The position numbers were made by a program, and so were the translations under genes. Below, one piece after another: positions 34,096-45,734 of a stretch of DNA of 64,000 nucleotides (its first letter is position 1; each line of letters starts with the position of its first letter). This stretch comes from Clavaria fumosa (taxonomy: Eukaryota > Basidiomycota > Agaricomycetes > Agaricales > Clavariaceae). Where the stretch lies: assembly GCA_951802425.1 (NCBI GenBank), contig OX637801.1:2170001-2234000 (forward strand), read 5' to 3'. The notes below the pieces were generated by a model that was not told the DNA's origin, searched no databases, and was given only the letters and a program-made list of their open reading frames with translations.

Positions 34096-35099
34096 ACAGA
34101 TTGAGGTACCACCCAGTGAGGCCCCACACCTCCTTGCGCGAGACCTTGTTAGGGTCCACCACGGCGCCCGCGGCGAGCCGGTCCGTGATGTCGACGGCGT
34201 AATACGGCTTGCCCGGCTCGTCTCGGAAGAGCGCGGGCCTGAGGCGCGGGTTCACATTCGGGTGCGGTTGGCTTCGGTAGGTTTGGTTTCGGAGGTGCGG
34301 AGCGCTCGTGGGTAGTGCGGAGAGAGGCACGCAGAAGACGGAGGAGACTTCGCATGGGGAGAGCGTGAGCTGCTGGATGGAGAGAGACGGGAGTGGAGTG
34401 TCGCTCATTTCATCAGGCGCATTATCGGGTATAGTTGGTTGGGCCAACAGGGAGCTGAACGGGCGGTTGGAGGAGTCGAGATGTGCGCTGCTTGAGAACG
34501 ACGATGATGGCGATAACGATGCAGTTGGAGTGTGGACCCATCCCTTCAACACGCATGGTCAACTGTCAGCAACAGGGCAAAATCCGGGCCATATGCCGGC
34601 GATGAAGAACAGAAAAGAGGAGGGGGAGGGAGAGAGAAAGAGGAGTATTACGATGAAGGGCCAGACACGTCTACCACTATTCGAGTGCTCAGCGGGGGCG
34701 AGGCGCCCGAGGACCTCAATACCTGCGGTGGGGAGGCCGAGCTCCTCGGCGGTCTCGCGGCGCGCGGCGGCAGCGGGGGAGGTGTCGTGCGGGTCGATGC
34801 CACCTCCTGGGAAACTGGGAGGGTGTGAGAGGAAAACGACGAGGAGGAGCGGGGGGGGGGCGGGGAACAAACCTGATTTCTCTCGCGTGCTGCCGCGTGT
34901 TCCCGCGCACTTCGAAGAGGATGCTTGGGGCGCCGTTGACGTTGCACAGGGGGATAAGGACTGCTGCGCCTGGTCGTCCGCCAGCGGTGGAGCCCGTGCA
35001 CACTTCGTGTGTGGGGGTGGTGAGTGGGAGGAGCAGCGAGCGGATGTGGGCGAGCGAACGCCTGGTGAAGGGGGAGGAGTGCGAGAGTCTGGGATGCAT
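33968..35099 (-). CDS. pcd1: Nudix hydrolase, CoA-diphosphatase (Pcd1/NUDT7) type
   Basis: This family cleaves coenzyme A and its derivatives to phosphopantetheine and 3',5'-ADP, usually in peroxisomes. Exons 35099-34873, 34814-34652 and 34543-33968 sum to 966 nt (321 residues). The family-specific segment (FEVRGNTRQHAREISFPGG) is rebuilt across intron 1. The Nudix box follows with RETAEELGL, giving the metal-binding REx2EE set. The downstream VWPFIGWVH and AEVFCVPL-like SSVFCVPLS elements also fit. The first Glu of the generic Nudix box is replaced by Thr, as tolerated in CoA-specific members. No clear C-terminal peroxisomal SKL is seen. The first in-frame ATG is at 35099. Confidence 0.85.
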
Positions 35100-35230
35100 T
35101 GACGGTGTTGTAGACGACAAGAAAGGTTAGTAGCAAAGAGAGCCAGCATTAACCGCATTCCAATAATTAATGAAAGCGGCGTTCCGTCGGAACAGAAGAG
35201 TGAATGATGACGGTTAGATCAAAGATGGGG

Positions 35231-35270
35231 TAGATAAGATAAGATTAGATTAGATAAGATAATGTTATCT
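35231..35270. promoter_or_regulatory. GATA-motif cluster in divergent promoter
   Basis: The stretch reads as repeated GATAAG/GATTAG units, with several GATA cores in about 40 bp. It lies between the Nudix start (35099) and the Etp1 start (35332). GATA zinc-finger factors bind such sites in fungi. Whether this works as a promoter element or is only a simple repeat is open. Confidence 0.45.
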
Positions 35271-35331
35271 AGTCTTATGTCATCACGTCTCTTAAAACGA
35301 TGCTCACCAAAGCAAAGGAGTCACGAACTCG

Positions 35332-37645
35332 ATGCAACACCGCTACCATCTACTCATCCACCTCTGTCCAACTACACCATCGCACAGACCATCTGCATCT
35401 CTGCCATCCACATCGTCTTCTTCATCGTTTGCGAGCACCACAACTAGGACCGCGTCACATAGACACACCCCGACGTTCACGCCACACTCGCTCTTCCAGC
35501 CGCTACCCGCACACAAGCCCGCGCCCGCCGACCAGGACTCTGCTCTCACGTTTTGGCACGACAGGCACAACCGCAGCCACCAGCAAGACTTCCAGGACTA
35601 CCGCTTCGGACCGCTTCGCATCGACTGGGTCGACCTGCCCAAAGGGACGATGCCCGCGCCAGAAACACACGCATCTGAGAAGGAGAAAGAGAGAGATGGG
35701 AACAAGGCCGAGGAGAAGCAGGGCCGTGCGAAGAGCAGTAGCAGTAGCCGGGCTAGGGGTGCGCGCATGTCCTCTCCTCTCCTCTCCTTTCGACCGCTGA
35801 TGTGCGGATTGTCGTGCAGACACAGGACCCGCGACGGCGCTTTTTATTCCGAGCACGCGTGTCAACCCTGGACCGTCCGGCTCGACGAACCTCCCTTACG
35901 GCGTCGTGCACATCTTCCGCGAGTCTCCTCCTGCTGCTGCTGCCCTGACACACATTGGCGCTCCCGTCGCCGACGGGCAACCGCCCGTGAGGGGTGCAGA
36001 CGCCGCTGAGGCGGCTGCGGACACCGCCAACGCAGACGCTGATGATGGGGAGGGCATCATGCTTGCGGTCCTCGCTGTCCCCGCGTGGATGACGCCGTCC
36101 GACTTCCTCGGGTTCGTCGCGCCTGCCGCGCAGGGCATGTCCCACCTCCGCATGATCCGGTACGCGTCTCCCGCCATTCGCGTCCTGGCATACCAAACCC
36201 AGGTATCTGATGATCCCCCCCTTGTTTCTGCTTATTTTAGGGACTCAGCGCCGAACCGCTCTATCGTGGTCATCAAGTTCCCCAAGATCGCCGACGCGCA
36301 CGAGTTTGCGGAGGCATATAATGGACGGCAATTTACTTCTATGGAGGTGCGTTTGTCCACTACTTTTCAATTTTTACATGGAAGTAAGGCTTAATTTGCC
36401 GTTTGCAAGTCGGAAATATGTCATGTCGTGCGCGTCGTCTCCGTCGAGATCGAGGCCACGGATACCGTCTCGCAAGCGATCTCCCGTCTCAGCTCCTCTA
36501 CACATGCCGCCCAGCAATCACACTCGCCTGGCGGGTCCCTCTACGAGCTGCCGACGTGCCCCGTCTGCCTCGAGCGCATGGACTGCGCTGTGACGGGGCT
36601 CATTACCGTACCGTGCTCGCACACTTTCCATTGCATGTGTCTCAGCAAGTGGGGAGACAGCCGGTGTCCCGTATGCCGCTACTCGCAGACGTTCCTCTCC
36701 TCCGGGCGGCTCTCGTCTTCGTTCAGCGGCGCATTGTCTGCGCACAGGAACACCAGCATTGGCGGGGGTCCCGCGCTGTCAACGTGCGCGTCGTGCGCGT
36801 CGACGACGAACCTGTGGATCTGCCTCATCTGCGGGAACATCGGGTGCGGGCGGTATGGCCGCGCGCACGCGCACGCGCACTATACTTCGACGACGCACCT
36901 GTACGCGCTCGAGCTTGAGACGCAGCGCGTGTGGGACTACGCGGGGGACGGATACGTGCACCGGCTGATCCAGAACAAGGCGGACGGGAAGCTCGTCGAG
37001 CTCCCGCCGAGCGCGATGGCGGGCTCCGCTGCCGCTGCTAGTGGTGGGGGAGGAGGGGGGCTGGGACCGAGCGACGCGGACAGACTGAACGCGGAGAAGA
37101 TGGAGGCGGTGGGGCTGGAGTACAGCTATCTCTTGACAAGCCAGCTCGAGTCGCAGCGCGAGCACTACGAGGGGATGACGGGCGCGCTGCAGCGGCGCGT
37201 GGAGGAGCTGACGGGGTTGCTCGCGCATGCGGAGCGGGAGCGTGCGCGGGCCGGGGAGCGCGAGCGCGCGCGCGCGGAGCGGCTTGCCTCGACGGTGCGC
37301 CGGCTCGAGCGGGAGCTGGACGAGGAGCGCACGGTCGGGCGGGGGCTGATGCGAAACTTGGAGGCGGCGCGCGCGCGGACGGGGGAGGTGGAGCGCGGGA
37401 AGGGGGATATGGAGGAGAGGGTTGGGGAGCTGGAGGAGCAGGTGAGGGATTTGATGGTGTTTGTGGAGGCGAGGGAGAGGATTGAGGTGGAGGCGAGGAA
37501 GGCTGTGGCGGCGGCGTCGGCGGCTAGCGTGGAAGGCGGGGGAGGGGAAGGGGCGGAGGAGGTTGGGGTGCTGGCGGAAGCGGTGGGTGGGAGTTTGGAG
37601 CTGAGACCGAAAAGCGGGAGGAAGAGGCGGGGTAAGAAGGGGTGA
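35332..37645 (+). CDS. ETP1: Etp1/BRAP2-type RING ubiquitin ligase
   Basis: This is a cytoplasmic RING protein of the BRAP2/IMP family; the human member dampens Ras-MAPK signalling and yeast Etp1 acts in ethanol tolerance. Three exons (35332-35758, 35820-36346, 36410-37645) sum to 2190 nt (729 residues). The BRAP2 RRM-like domain includes GIMLAVLAVPAWMTPSDFLGF and SIVVIKFPKIADAHEFAEAYNG. The RING-H2 runs CPVCLERM..CSHTFHCMCLSKW..CPVCR. A UBP-type zinc finger follows (CASC..LWICLICGNIGCGRYG.. HAHAHY). A long Glu/Arg coiled coil fills about residues 540-690. The C-terminus is basic. I read 36203-36240 as coding because removing it would break the frame. Confidence 0.92.
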
Positions 37646-38519
37646 GGGTGAGGCGTCTACCTTTGCCCCACCCGCACATCGCCACCGGGCGTTTCGCCTT
37701 GGGCATTCCAGCCGCGGTCGATATGTGGGCGCTTACTATATGGAATGTAGTACGATGCTGTGATGATGGATCTACCGTGTGCTCTGCCCTCCGCACTGCT
37801 GTTCAACGTTCACCCCTCGCGTTGCGCGTTTGAAACCAGCTGTAAATCATGACGCGCCTTGCTGTGCCATTGCGCATTTGAGGCAATTTGATTGGCACAC
37901 CTTTTTAGGAAAGGACAAAGATTAGCCATTTTACGCGATAACGCTCGCCGTGCAGGGAGAGCAACTCTCAAGATGGTGTGTGCGTTCAGCGTAACCCTCG
38001 CTCAAAGCCTTGAAGGAAAACCCTCCCCGGGTAGATACCTTTTTCTGGCCTTTAATGTCAGACACGCTGCTGGCCATGTCGTGCATGGTGTGTCTGCGGT
38101 ACCCTTTTGCATACGCTGACTCGGTGCCCGCTCGTCATTTCGGATGGGGTCTGATCCGAGCAGTGATGACTGCGGCCGTCGTGTTGGGCCCATGTGATAG
38201 AGGCGTGCTAGGCTGCACAGATCTGTGCAGGGGAAGTAGCGCACGAGCGAAATGAGTTGCTGTAATTGCGCTGCGGGCATGCTTTGCGCTGACCCTTTTA
38301 CTGTAAAAAAGAAAGGCTGTATATGTGATCTGCACCCTTTTTCCTTTGAGTGGACGCAGCTGAAGCGGAAGAGCGACGAGGAGAATAAAATAAAATTTGG
38401 ACGGTGTTTGATTATGTAACCCATCTGAGTTTAAAATTCGAAACACCGATTTACCTGTGGCGAAACCAGACACAACGCCGTTCATTGCTCCATCTTTCCC
38501 TTTCCCCTCCCCCCCGCAA
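37646..38519. other. Intergenic stretch between ETP1 and the J-protein gene
   Basis: I see no coherent coding region. Several frames of 60-140 codons overlap on both strands without motifs. A C-rich pyrimidine tract lies just upstream of the J-protein start at 38520. Confidence 0.45.
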
Positions 38520-40178
38520 ATGCCCACTGTGTCTGAGCCCAACCTCTACCACGCCCTCGGCATAGAGGAGTCGGCGAACCAAGAGGAAAGTAAGTCGTTG
38601 AGGTTCAGCACACACACGCCTGTCGCCGTCTCACAGACACAATCCCAGTTCGAAAGGCATACAGGAAGAAGGCGCTCGAAACGCACCCAGACAGGAATAT
38701 TAACGCCAATCGCGAGCAGAAGTCTGCACACGAAGAGAAGTTTCGCTTGGTGAGGCAGCGAGCACCGCAGCTTCTGGACACGGCTGTGTGAATTCACACC
38801 CCCCCGTCATGCAGGTCCAACGTGCTTATGAGACCCTGCACGACCCACGGACGAGAGCAGTGCGGCCTTCTTTCTGCATTCGAATGATCGACAGCTAACG
38901 ATCGACTCTAGGAATACGATGCCCGTCGGCGTCGTACCAGCGTAGAGTCTGACTCAGAAGACGACGACATCCCCCCGTCCTACCGCCGCGCCCACCGCTC
39001 GCACCGCGCGCATGAGCCAGACCCTTTCTTCCCCTTTTTCAACCACGGCGGGCCCTCTCATCACCTTCACCATCCGTTCCACGGCGCGGGCCCCCGCCGT
39101 TCCCCGTACGACGCGCCAGATCCCTTCGACGACCCGATCTTCTCCAACGCTTTTGATAGCGGCACGCCGTTCAGCAACGGCAACGGCAGTTCCACCTCCT
39201 TCTTCGCATTCTACTCGCACGGCCCAGGCGAAGGCGGCGGCCGCGGGTTCGTCATGCACAGCAGCACCGGCATGGGCGGCGGGTTCCACACGAACGCGCA
39301 CTCGCGCGCGGACTTTGCGGGAATGCAGCACGGTCTGGTGGGCACGCAGCACGGTCTAGCGGGCATGCAGCACGGTCTAGCGGGCATGTTTGCGGACATG
39401 TCACGTACCATGGACAACATGCTGGGCATGTTCCTCTCGTCGTCCGCGCGGGAGGGCGCCGGGTCATGGCCCGAGAGAGATGCGTACCGTGCGCCGCCGT
39501 ATGAGGCGCACGGACCCACAGCGTGGGACGCCCCGCCTCCATGCCATCACCACCAACCTCACCATCAGCCACAACACCATCAGTTCCACGACCACCATCA
39601 CGGCCACCATCACGGCCACCATCACGACCACCACCACGACGACCTCGACACAGCCAAAGTAAGCACCCGAGACATCCACCAACACTACAAACAACATCAC
39701 CAACACCAACACCAGCGCCAACACCAACTTCAGCACCAGAAACACAAGCATCAACTTCAGAACCAGCGCCAGCACTACGGGCACCCCCCAGGGCCCAGCC
39801 TGCACCACTCCAGCACGTGGTCCACCGCAGGCGCGGTCCCGCCCTCCGCGCACCATGCCGGGCCCAGCACGTCCGTGCACGCGCCGCCGACGTACCACAT
39901 ACCGATCCACACCCCGGGCGCACTCGGCGCGCCCGACGTAGGTCCGCCCCCGCCTCCTGTTCCCGCTGCTGGGTTCCCGCCTGCGTTGACTGGCCCTGGT
40001 TCGCCTATGTATCATGGCGCGCGCGCCCCGCCTCAGCCGTATGCTCCTTGTGAGTGCCCTTGAATCTCTCCGCTGCCGTGTTTGTGGCCTGATCTTTGCT
40101 TTTCTTTCTTTCTTTTTGAATGCAGCCCCAGGATCGACTGCGCATTCCGTTGATTCGAAGAAACGCTTGCGCCACTGA
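38520..40178 (+). CDS. Histidine-rich J-domain (DnaJ) protein
   Basis: Exons 38520-38589, 38649-38749, 38815-38859, 38912-40049 and 40126-40178 sum to 1407 nt (468 residues). The N-terminal J domain (residues 5-75) is rebuilt over four exons: LYHALGIEESAN, IRKAYRKKALETHPDRN with the essential HPD, and VQRAYETLHDPRTR. It should stimulate an Hsp70 partner. The rest is low complexity: Ser/Gly/Phe-rich, then three 7-residue repeats (MQHGLxG), and a His/Gln-rich block at about residues 300-370 that may bind metal or form condensates. The middle resembles the Gly/Phe region of class B J-proteins, but no peptide-binding beta domain is visible. It converges with the adaptor array. Confidence 0.85.
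39323..39385 (+). repeat. Three 21-bp tandem units inside the J-protein gene
   Basis: Units 39323-39343, 39344-39364 and 39365-39385 are nearly identical (core GCAGCACGGTCT) and encode the heptapeptide series MQHGLVG, TQHGLAG, MQHGLAG. The unit is a multiple of three, so copy-number change would keep frame. Confidence 0.85.
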
Positions 40179-40604
40179 GCAGTTCTTTAGCATTGACGAG
40201 ACGTGAGATATGAGTATGGTATGAAAGGGACATTTCCGCCCATCAAAAGAAGTATACATTATCACCATTTTTTGTCTGAAAAGTGCTTTCTACTGCTTCC
40301 TCCTCAATTGAACCAGTCGGAATATATCACCCATTACTCGAGTGAACGTGCGCTATGCGAACGGGCGACATGTGGTGCAGATTCTTCTCGGGTTGCACGG
40401 CCGGATGGTCACGCAGAGAGCGTCCTGAGTCGCTCTGAGCACCTCGGGTGTGACTGCAGAACTGCAGAAGGCGGGTGTACGGAACACTTGCATCTCCGGG
40501 AAGAAAGAGAGATTGTGTTGGCTCTCCGCCACCACGGGCATACGCCATCGGGGCGGGGAGCACTGTCGACCTCTTTCCTCTGCGTCACCGGCAGGAAGAG
40601 ATTG

Positions 40605-43402
40605 TCACGGCGTCGTGGGTGGCGTGGACGTCGACAATTGTCCAAGGAACCAAGACTGTAGATTTTGCACTTTCGTCAGTCCGCTGGCGGAGAAGGAGAG
40701 AAGGACGTACAGGTGCCCAGCCGCGATCGCCTGTGCCTTCTTTCACAGCCTGTACAAGATCCCGAATATCAGCACGGCAAAACGCCAACGGACACGCCTG
40801 CCTGCCTGCCTGCCAGGGGCGGGAAAATACTCACATAGGTCCAGTAATTGAAGGTCTTGAACACCCTAAGGTTGTCTCCCTTCTCCAGGGCCAGCTCCTC
40901 CGGGGCACGCTTCTGATAGTGCATCAGCGCGATGCGCGGGGAGCTCTTCGACATGATGCTGGTCGGGAGGATGGGCAGCGGGCAGGACGCCGCCGTCGCC
41001 AGGAACAGCCCGCGCGACGCAGCCGCTTGCGCTTGTACCACGGCGGCCGATATGGGCACGTTCATCTCGAGCAGGCACCCCGCAGGCACCCAGCCTTGCT
41101 TCATCACGTCCAGCCCGACGTCGCCCGCGCCTGTTGGATCGTGCTGGACGATGCACCAGCCGCGGACTTGACGTGATGAGACGACTACATAAGTGTCGCC
41201 ACTATAAATCAAACGAGAAATGAGACGGCTTTGCAACAGAAGCAAGACTAAAAACGCACACGGCCACGTCGAACTCGCCATCCCGCTCGCCCAAGAACGG
41301 GTAGATGGCCACCGCATATGATACGACCCGAATGGAGATGGCGATCTCCCCCGCATCACCCGCAGCGACACCGCCGGTCCGAGAATGTAACGTGGCTCGT
41401 CCACGCCCTCCAGAGGAGACTGGCGATCTAAGCAGAACGGACCCCGAAGCGCCTGGCGACGTGGCCTCCGACGGACGCCGCGATCGTGGCCTTTCCTCGA
41501 TAGACGAGTGATCGAGGCTCGAGTCGCTTGCCGCTGCAAGGGGCGCAAGTCTCGCGAGCTCGGTGACAATACCCTCAATATCCTCTTCAAGGCTTTGCAC
41601 GAGCTCGCATGGAGTAGAGGCTCCCGGATTAGATGTATTGTGAGTAGTGTGCTTTTGTTGGACAAGTTCTATCGGCGAGGAGATATCCCTTATATGCTTT
41701 ACCGTGAGCACAGGGTCCTTTTTCGCGTCCTTAAATTTCTTCAATATTGAAAGGGGCTGCTCATCGTATCTGACGCAGCGTTCCATACGCTTGTCTGTAC
41801 CAACGGAGTCAATGCGGGGGACTTTCGAGACATTGAATTGATAACAAACCAGCGGGGCCATAGCAAATAATGATGACATACTTTTGCCACTCTTCATCAA
41901 CAATTTTGAACTTTTTCAGAGCAACAGGTAACACCTTCCATGCAGGGTCGTTTATGCTTACTGTTGGACGTTTCGATGGCTGCGGGCAAGGCTCTTGACG
42001 TTGCTCAGTCGGGAAGAGAGGTGACACCGGCGATGCGGGTGATTGCTCAACAACGTGGAGGGAAGTCGTCGAGATTCGTGGGGCAAACCCTGTCGCAGGA
42101 TCCACTCGCCCAATAAACCAGGACTGGATGGCGACATGTTCAGCAAAAGTGCACGCATGTGCATGGAGGCAAGAGCAGGCATACAGGCACCCAACCGCGG
42201 TCGCCACTCTCTTCTTTCACCGCCTATGTGAAGTTGGCCCATCACTACTGGGTCTCCCAAAGGCGCAAGCGGATCGAACGTACATAGAACCAATGATTGT
42301 ATCTCTTGAATACTTTCAGGGCATCGCCTTGAACGATATCGAGCTCCTGCTCACCCCCTCCCCGAAATGTCATCATAACAATCCCGGGGTAGCCTGTGGA
42401 TGTGATGTACAGTGGAAGCAAGGGCATTGTGGAGGCGGAGGGCACGCGGCGCAATATCCGCGAGGTCAATGCCTGGGCTTCCGCTATTGCTATCGCGACG
42501 GGAACGCTGGTCTCCAGTAGGCAGCCAGCCGCCACCCATCCCTGCTTGTTGATGTCGAGCTCGATCTCTCCTGTCCCTGTCGGGTCTCTCTGAACGATCC
42601 GCCAGCCAGGGGATATTTCCTTGGAAACGACCACGAAAGTGTCGCCGCTGTAACGAACAACTTCAGCCACTTGGACGCCTCTATAAGGGAAAAGAAAACG
42701 AGGTACACGACAATGTCAAATTCATCTTCATGCTCTGCGGTGTAAGGGAACACAGCCACTGCATGTGAAACCACTGTGCCATGCAAAGGTGCGTCGTCGC
42801 CAGCAGCCTGATTCCCGGAGCGCGACATCGCTCCCCCGCTGAGCACAGACGTCGATAGTGCAGACGCGCTTTTCATGGCGTGCGCTACGCCCACACCAAA
42901 CGCGGCATTTCCCGGGCGATTCGGCACAGCGTCGTGGGTGGATGTTCCTGCCTGAGACGCTTTGCGCGCCGCGAGTTTCCTTTGGGCAATGTCTATAGGC
43001 GAGGGAATGTCCCTGATATGCCTTAGCATGAACACGGGGTCCCCCTGCCTCTCTTTGAGCTTTCGGAATAAGGCAAGGGGCTTCTCGTCGTAGCTGAGAC
43101 AGCGTTCTTTGCGCTCGCCTGCGTGAAGGCCGTCAACATGGTAAAGGCGTTCCTGCAACTTGAATGAATAAAACCAGACCAGGAGGGCCGTGAGAGATGA
43201 ACATGGCATAGTTTTGCCAATCATACGGAATTTTGTCCTTCCAAGTCGCGTCGTCCAAGTTGATTTCGATTTCCATCGAAGCCCCGGTGATATCGACGTA
43301 AGTATCTCTGACCTGACTGTGACCGAATGAACTCCGTGGTGCTTGTACAATGCCGCTGTCCATTCGGTAGCTGGGCAGAGTACGTGCCAGTAGGGAATCC
43401 AT
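40605..43402 (-). CDS. Fused double adaptor: (RA-SH3-SH3) x2, Ubc2/Ste50-derived
   Basis: The first module starts at 43402. Its RA domain (LDDATWKDKIPYDWQNYAMF, then ERCLSYDEKPLALFRKLK after an intron) lacks about nine residues present in the array's first copy. SH3-1 (SHAVAVFPYTAEHEDEFDIVV..SGDTF..GWVAAGCLLE) and SH3-2 (ELDIVQGDALKVFKRYNHWFY, EESGDRGWVP, SWFIGRV) follow. Where other copies stop, this frame runs on through a Ser/Pro linker (about 42100-41955) into a second RA (INDPAWKVLPVALKKFKIV). A second SH3 pair follows (VSYAVAIYPFLGERDGEFDVAV and ELALEKGDNLRVFKTFNYW), ending SWFLGQLSTSTPPTTP at 40605. No SAM domain is present. The function is inferred as a MAPK-pathway scaffold. Transcription as one unit needs RNA evidence. 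Confidence 0.75.
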
Positions 43403-44212
43403 CTTAGCGGTCTTGGAGTCTGCTAGAGACGAACAGAGCGTCTCGTAATGGGACGATTGCGCGACGGTTTGACAGGTATCATGTGGCCCAGTGTGCTCCC
43501 CTTACGGTGAGATTGCGAGATAGGAGCATGTCAAGAGGTGAACCTGATGGTCTGATCGCGCGATGAAACGTGAGAGCGCGCCAGACGCGAGGGAAAACCG
43601 TGACGAAACCTTGGCGACACTGGAATAACCTGTCAGGCATCTAGCATGAGTCAAGAATGTTGGGCTGAGCTTGAGTGGTGGAGCGGCTGTCAACGGATAA
43701 ATGCATAAACCTGCGCAGAATTTTAGAGTTCCACTTGGTTGACACGCCGACTGTTGGAGGATTAACGTGATGACCCTGCTAAAGTGAGTACAGTTCGTTC
43801 GCCATGACTTCTCGGACTGGGGTTTCGGTTGTTGTGTACAATACCTTGTCTAAGAATGCCATCATATCATCCACTCAAATGCAGAAACGAAAGTACATTT
43901 ATTCCGATGTTACAAGAGGTGACCGTTCCCATTTCCCAAGTCTGTATTGAAATTGTGACAAAAGGATTCGAATGAGTCGAATAATCGCAGATATAACAAC
44001 CGTGTAGTTTGCATAAATTGTACATAGAAGACAAATGTCCGGAGGAAGATGATGCATGGCGTTGTGGGTCGAATGAGGGTTCATAAGCAGTGAGGACGTA
44101 AGCGCAAGTCCATCAGCGGTGTGTCAAGAAGACGAAGTTGGTGAGAGACTGCGGGAGAAACAAGGAGACCATTGTCGGATAGCAGATCATGAGAAAAGAA
44201 CGAGCAAGGAGC
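43403..44212. other. Spacer between adaptor copies
   Basis: No gene is seen. The segment around 43938-43993 resembles the segment at 46978-47031 by eye (AAGTCTGxATTGA.. GAATGAGTCxAATAA). Both lie a few hundred bases 3' of an adaptor stop codon, as expected if flanking DNA was duplicated with the genes. Confidence 0.4.
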
Positions 44213-45728
44213 TTACCAGCTCCAGGTAATGGTCACGATTTTCGGCAAGGGTGATGCCTGCGGTAGGTCACTGTCATCCAAACCTAGACCGGTGTCAATA
44301 CTTGTGCTTGACGTGGTAAGCTTCGCATCTGCTTTCCCAATGAACCACGACTGGACGAATTAGTGTTAGCCACAGAGGACAATACGCAAGGTACGAGACA
44401 ACGTACGGGCACCCAACCGCGGTCGCCACTTTCCTGTTTCACAGCCTACGTTTTCCTGTTATGACGATGTAACGGAAGAGAAAGGAAGTACTCACATAGG
44501 ACCAATGATTGAACCGTTTGACTACTCTCAATTCATCGTCTTTGCTCAAATCCAACTCATCTTCTCCTCGCTTCACATAATCTACTAATGCTATTCCCGA
44601 AAATCCGGGTGTCAAAATGTTCATTGGAAGTATAGGGGCCTTGCATGCAGGAAATATTAGAGGAGATTTGCAAGAGGAAGAAGTTCTTGCTTCTGTTATC
44701 GCAGTTGCCACGGGGACATTTATTTCTAGAAGGCAGCCAGAGGGAACCCATCCTTGATTGCCTACGTCAAAGCCGACGTCGCCAGTGCCCTCTGGGTCTC
44801 GTTGAACGACCCACCAACTTCGGGCTCTGGCTTTGGAAGTAATAATGAAAGTGTCGCCACTACAAGTTAACGGGTCAGAAAACCATTGGTGGAGGCGGGG
44901 AAGTATGACGCACATATTCACGCCAAACTCGTCATTATTCCTGGCCATATGTGGATAGATGGCAATCGCGTACGAGACTTGCGCCACCGGGAGCGCTCTG
45001 GCTCTTATCTCGTTGGTGCCGTGGATTTCACACCGCGACTTGATTTCCTCATTCTCGACTGGAGCGACTAGGCCATCGGTTCCGCCAGCGCCGCCAGGCG
45101 TCCCACTCGGAAAATGTACCGACCCTGGAAGACGCGACACGGGTTGACGACCGCCGGCCTGATTATCTGACGGTTTCTTTGCATGTCCTTGTTCGTAGCC
45201 GTGCTTCTGTACCAATTCATTTGCGCCACCTTCCAACTGGGACGCTTTGCGTGCAGCCTGTCTCTGTTGCGCGACCGCAATTGGCGAACGAATGTCCCTG
45301 ATATGCTTGAGCTTGAGGATAGGATTCTGGTTTGTGTCCTTGAGCTGCTGGAACAGCAGAAGCGGTTTTTCGTCATAGCTAAGACAACGCTCTATTTATA
45401 CGGATAGGCAACGTCTTAGACAAGAGGGAAAAAATTGCGTTGAGCTCGTAAACGAACCATTTGAACCATCGCATATGAGCAGGACATAATTTTGCCAATT
45501 ATTGTCCTGAGCCTTGTGTTTATCCAAGGCGCCCTCCAGTAGTTTCCATGTCGAACTATCTAACCTCACTTTGAGATCATTGAGGCCGTTTGTAGGTTGA
45601 GAATTGGACTCCATCAAACTTGGTGACTGTGGTTCTGAAACGGAGGTCTGATGGTCTCGTTGACTCTTGACGGGGCTGTGAACGAGCGCCTTGTGTAAGA
45701 GAAAAGGCTGGAAAATGTGGCTATTCAT
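44213..45728 (-). CDS. SAM-less adaptor copy: RA-SH3-SH3
   Basis: The chosen start (45728, MNSHIFQP) opens a linker with HSPVKSQRDHQTSV, clearly similar to the linker of the first copy. The RA domain follows (VRLDSSTWKLLEGALDKHKAQDNNWQNYVLLI, then RCLSYDEKPLLLFQQLKDT after an intron at the same site). After an Ala/Pro-rich spacer come SH3-1 (VSYAIAIYPHMARNNDEFGVNM..SGDTFIIT..GWVPSGCLLE) and SH3-2 (GIALVDYVKRGEDELDLSKDDELRVVKRFNHWSY, GDRGWVP, SWFIGKAD). The end near 44213 (IVTITWSW) sits on a possible donor (GTAAGC), so a few more residues may follow. There is no SAM domain and the start has only positional support. Confidence 0.65.
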
Positions 45729-45734
45729 ACCATG

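Noticed and set aside
36203..36240. 38-nt intron in ETP1
   Set aside because: It has GT..AG ends, but its removal shifts frame; reading through gives a continuous BRAP2 domain.
39323..39385. CRISPR-like repeats
   Set aside because: The repeats are contiguous, coding and in a fungal nuclear gene; there are no spacers.
39464..40053. Two further long frames over the His-rich tract
   Set aside because: CAC/CAN repeats leave all frames open; only the frame joined to the J domain is supported by splicing.
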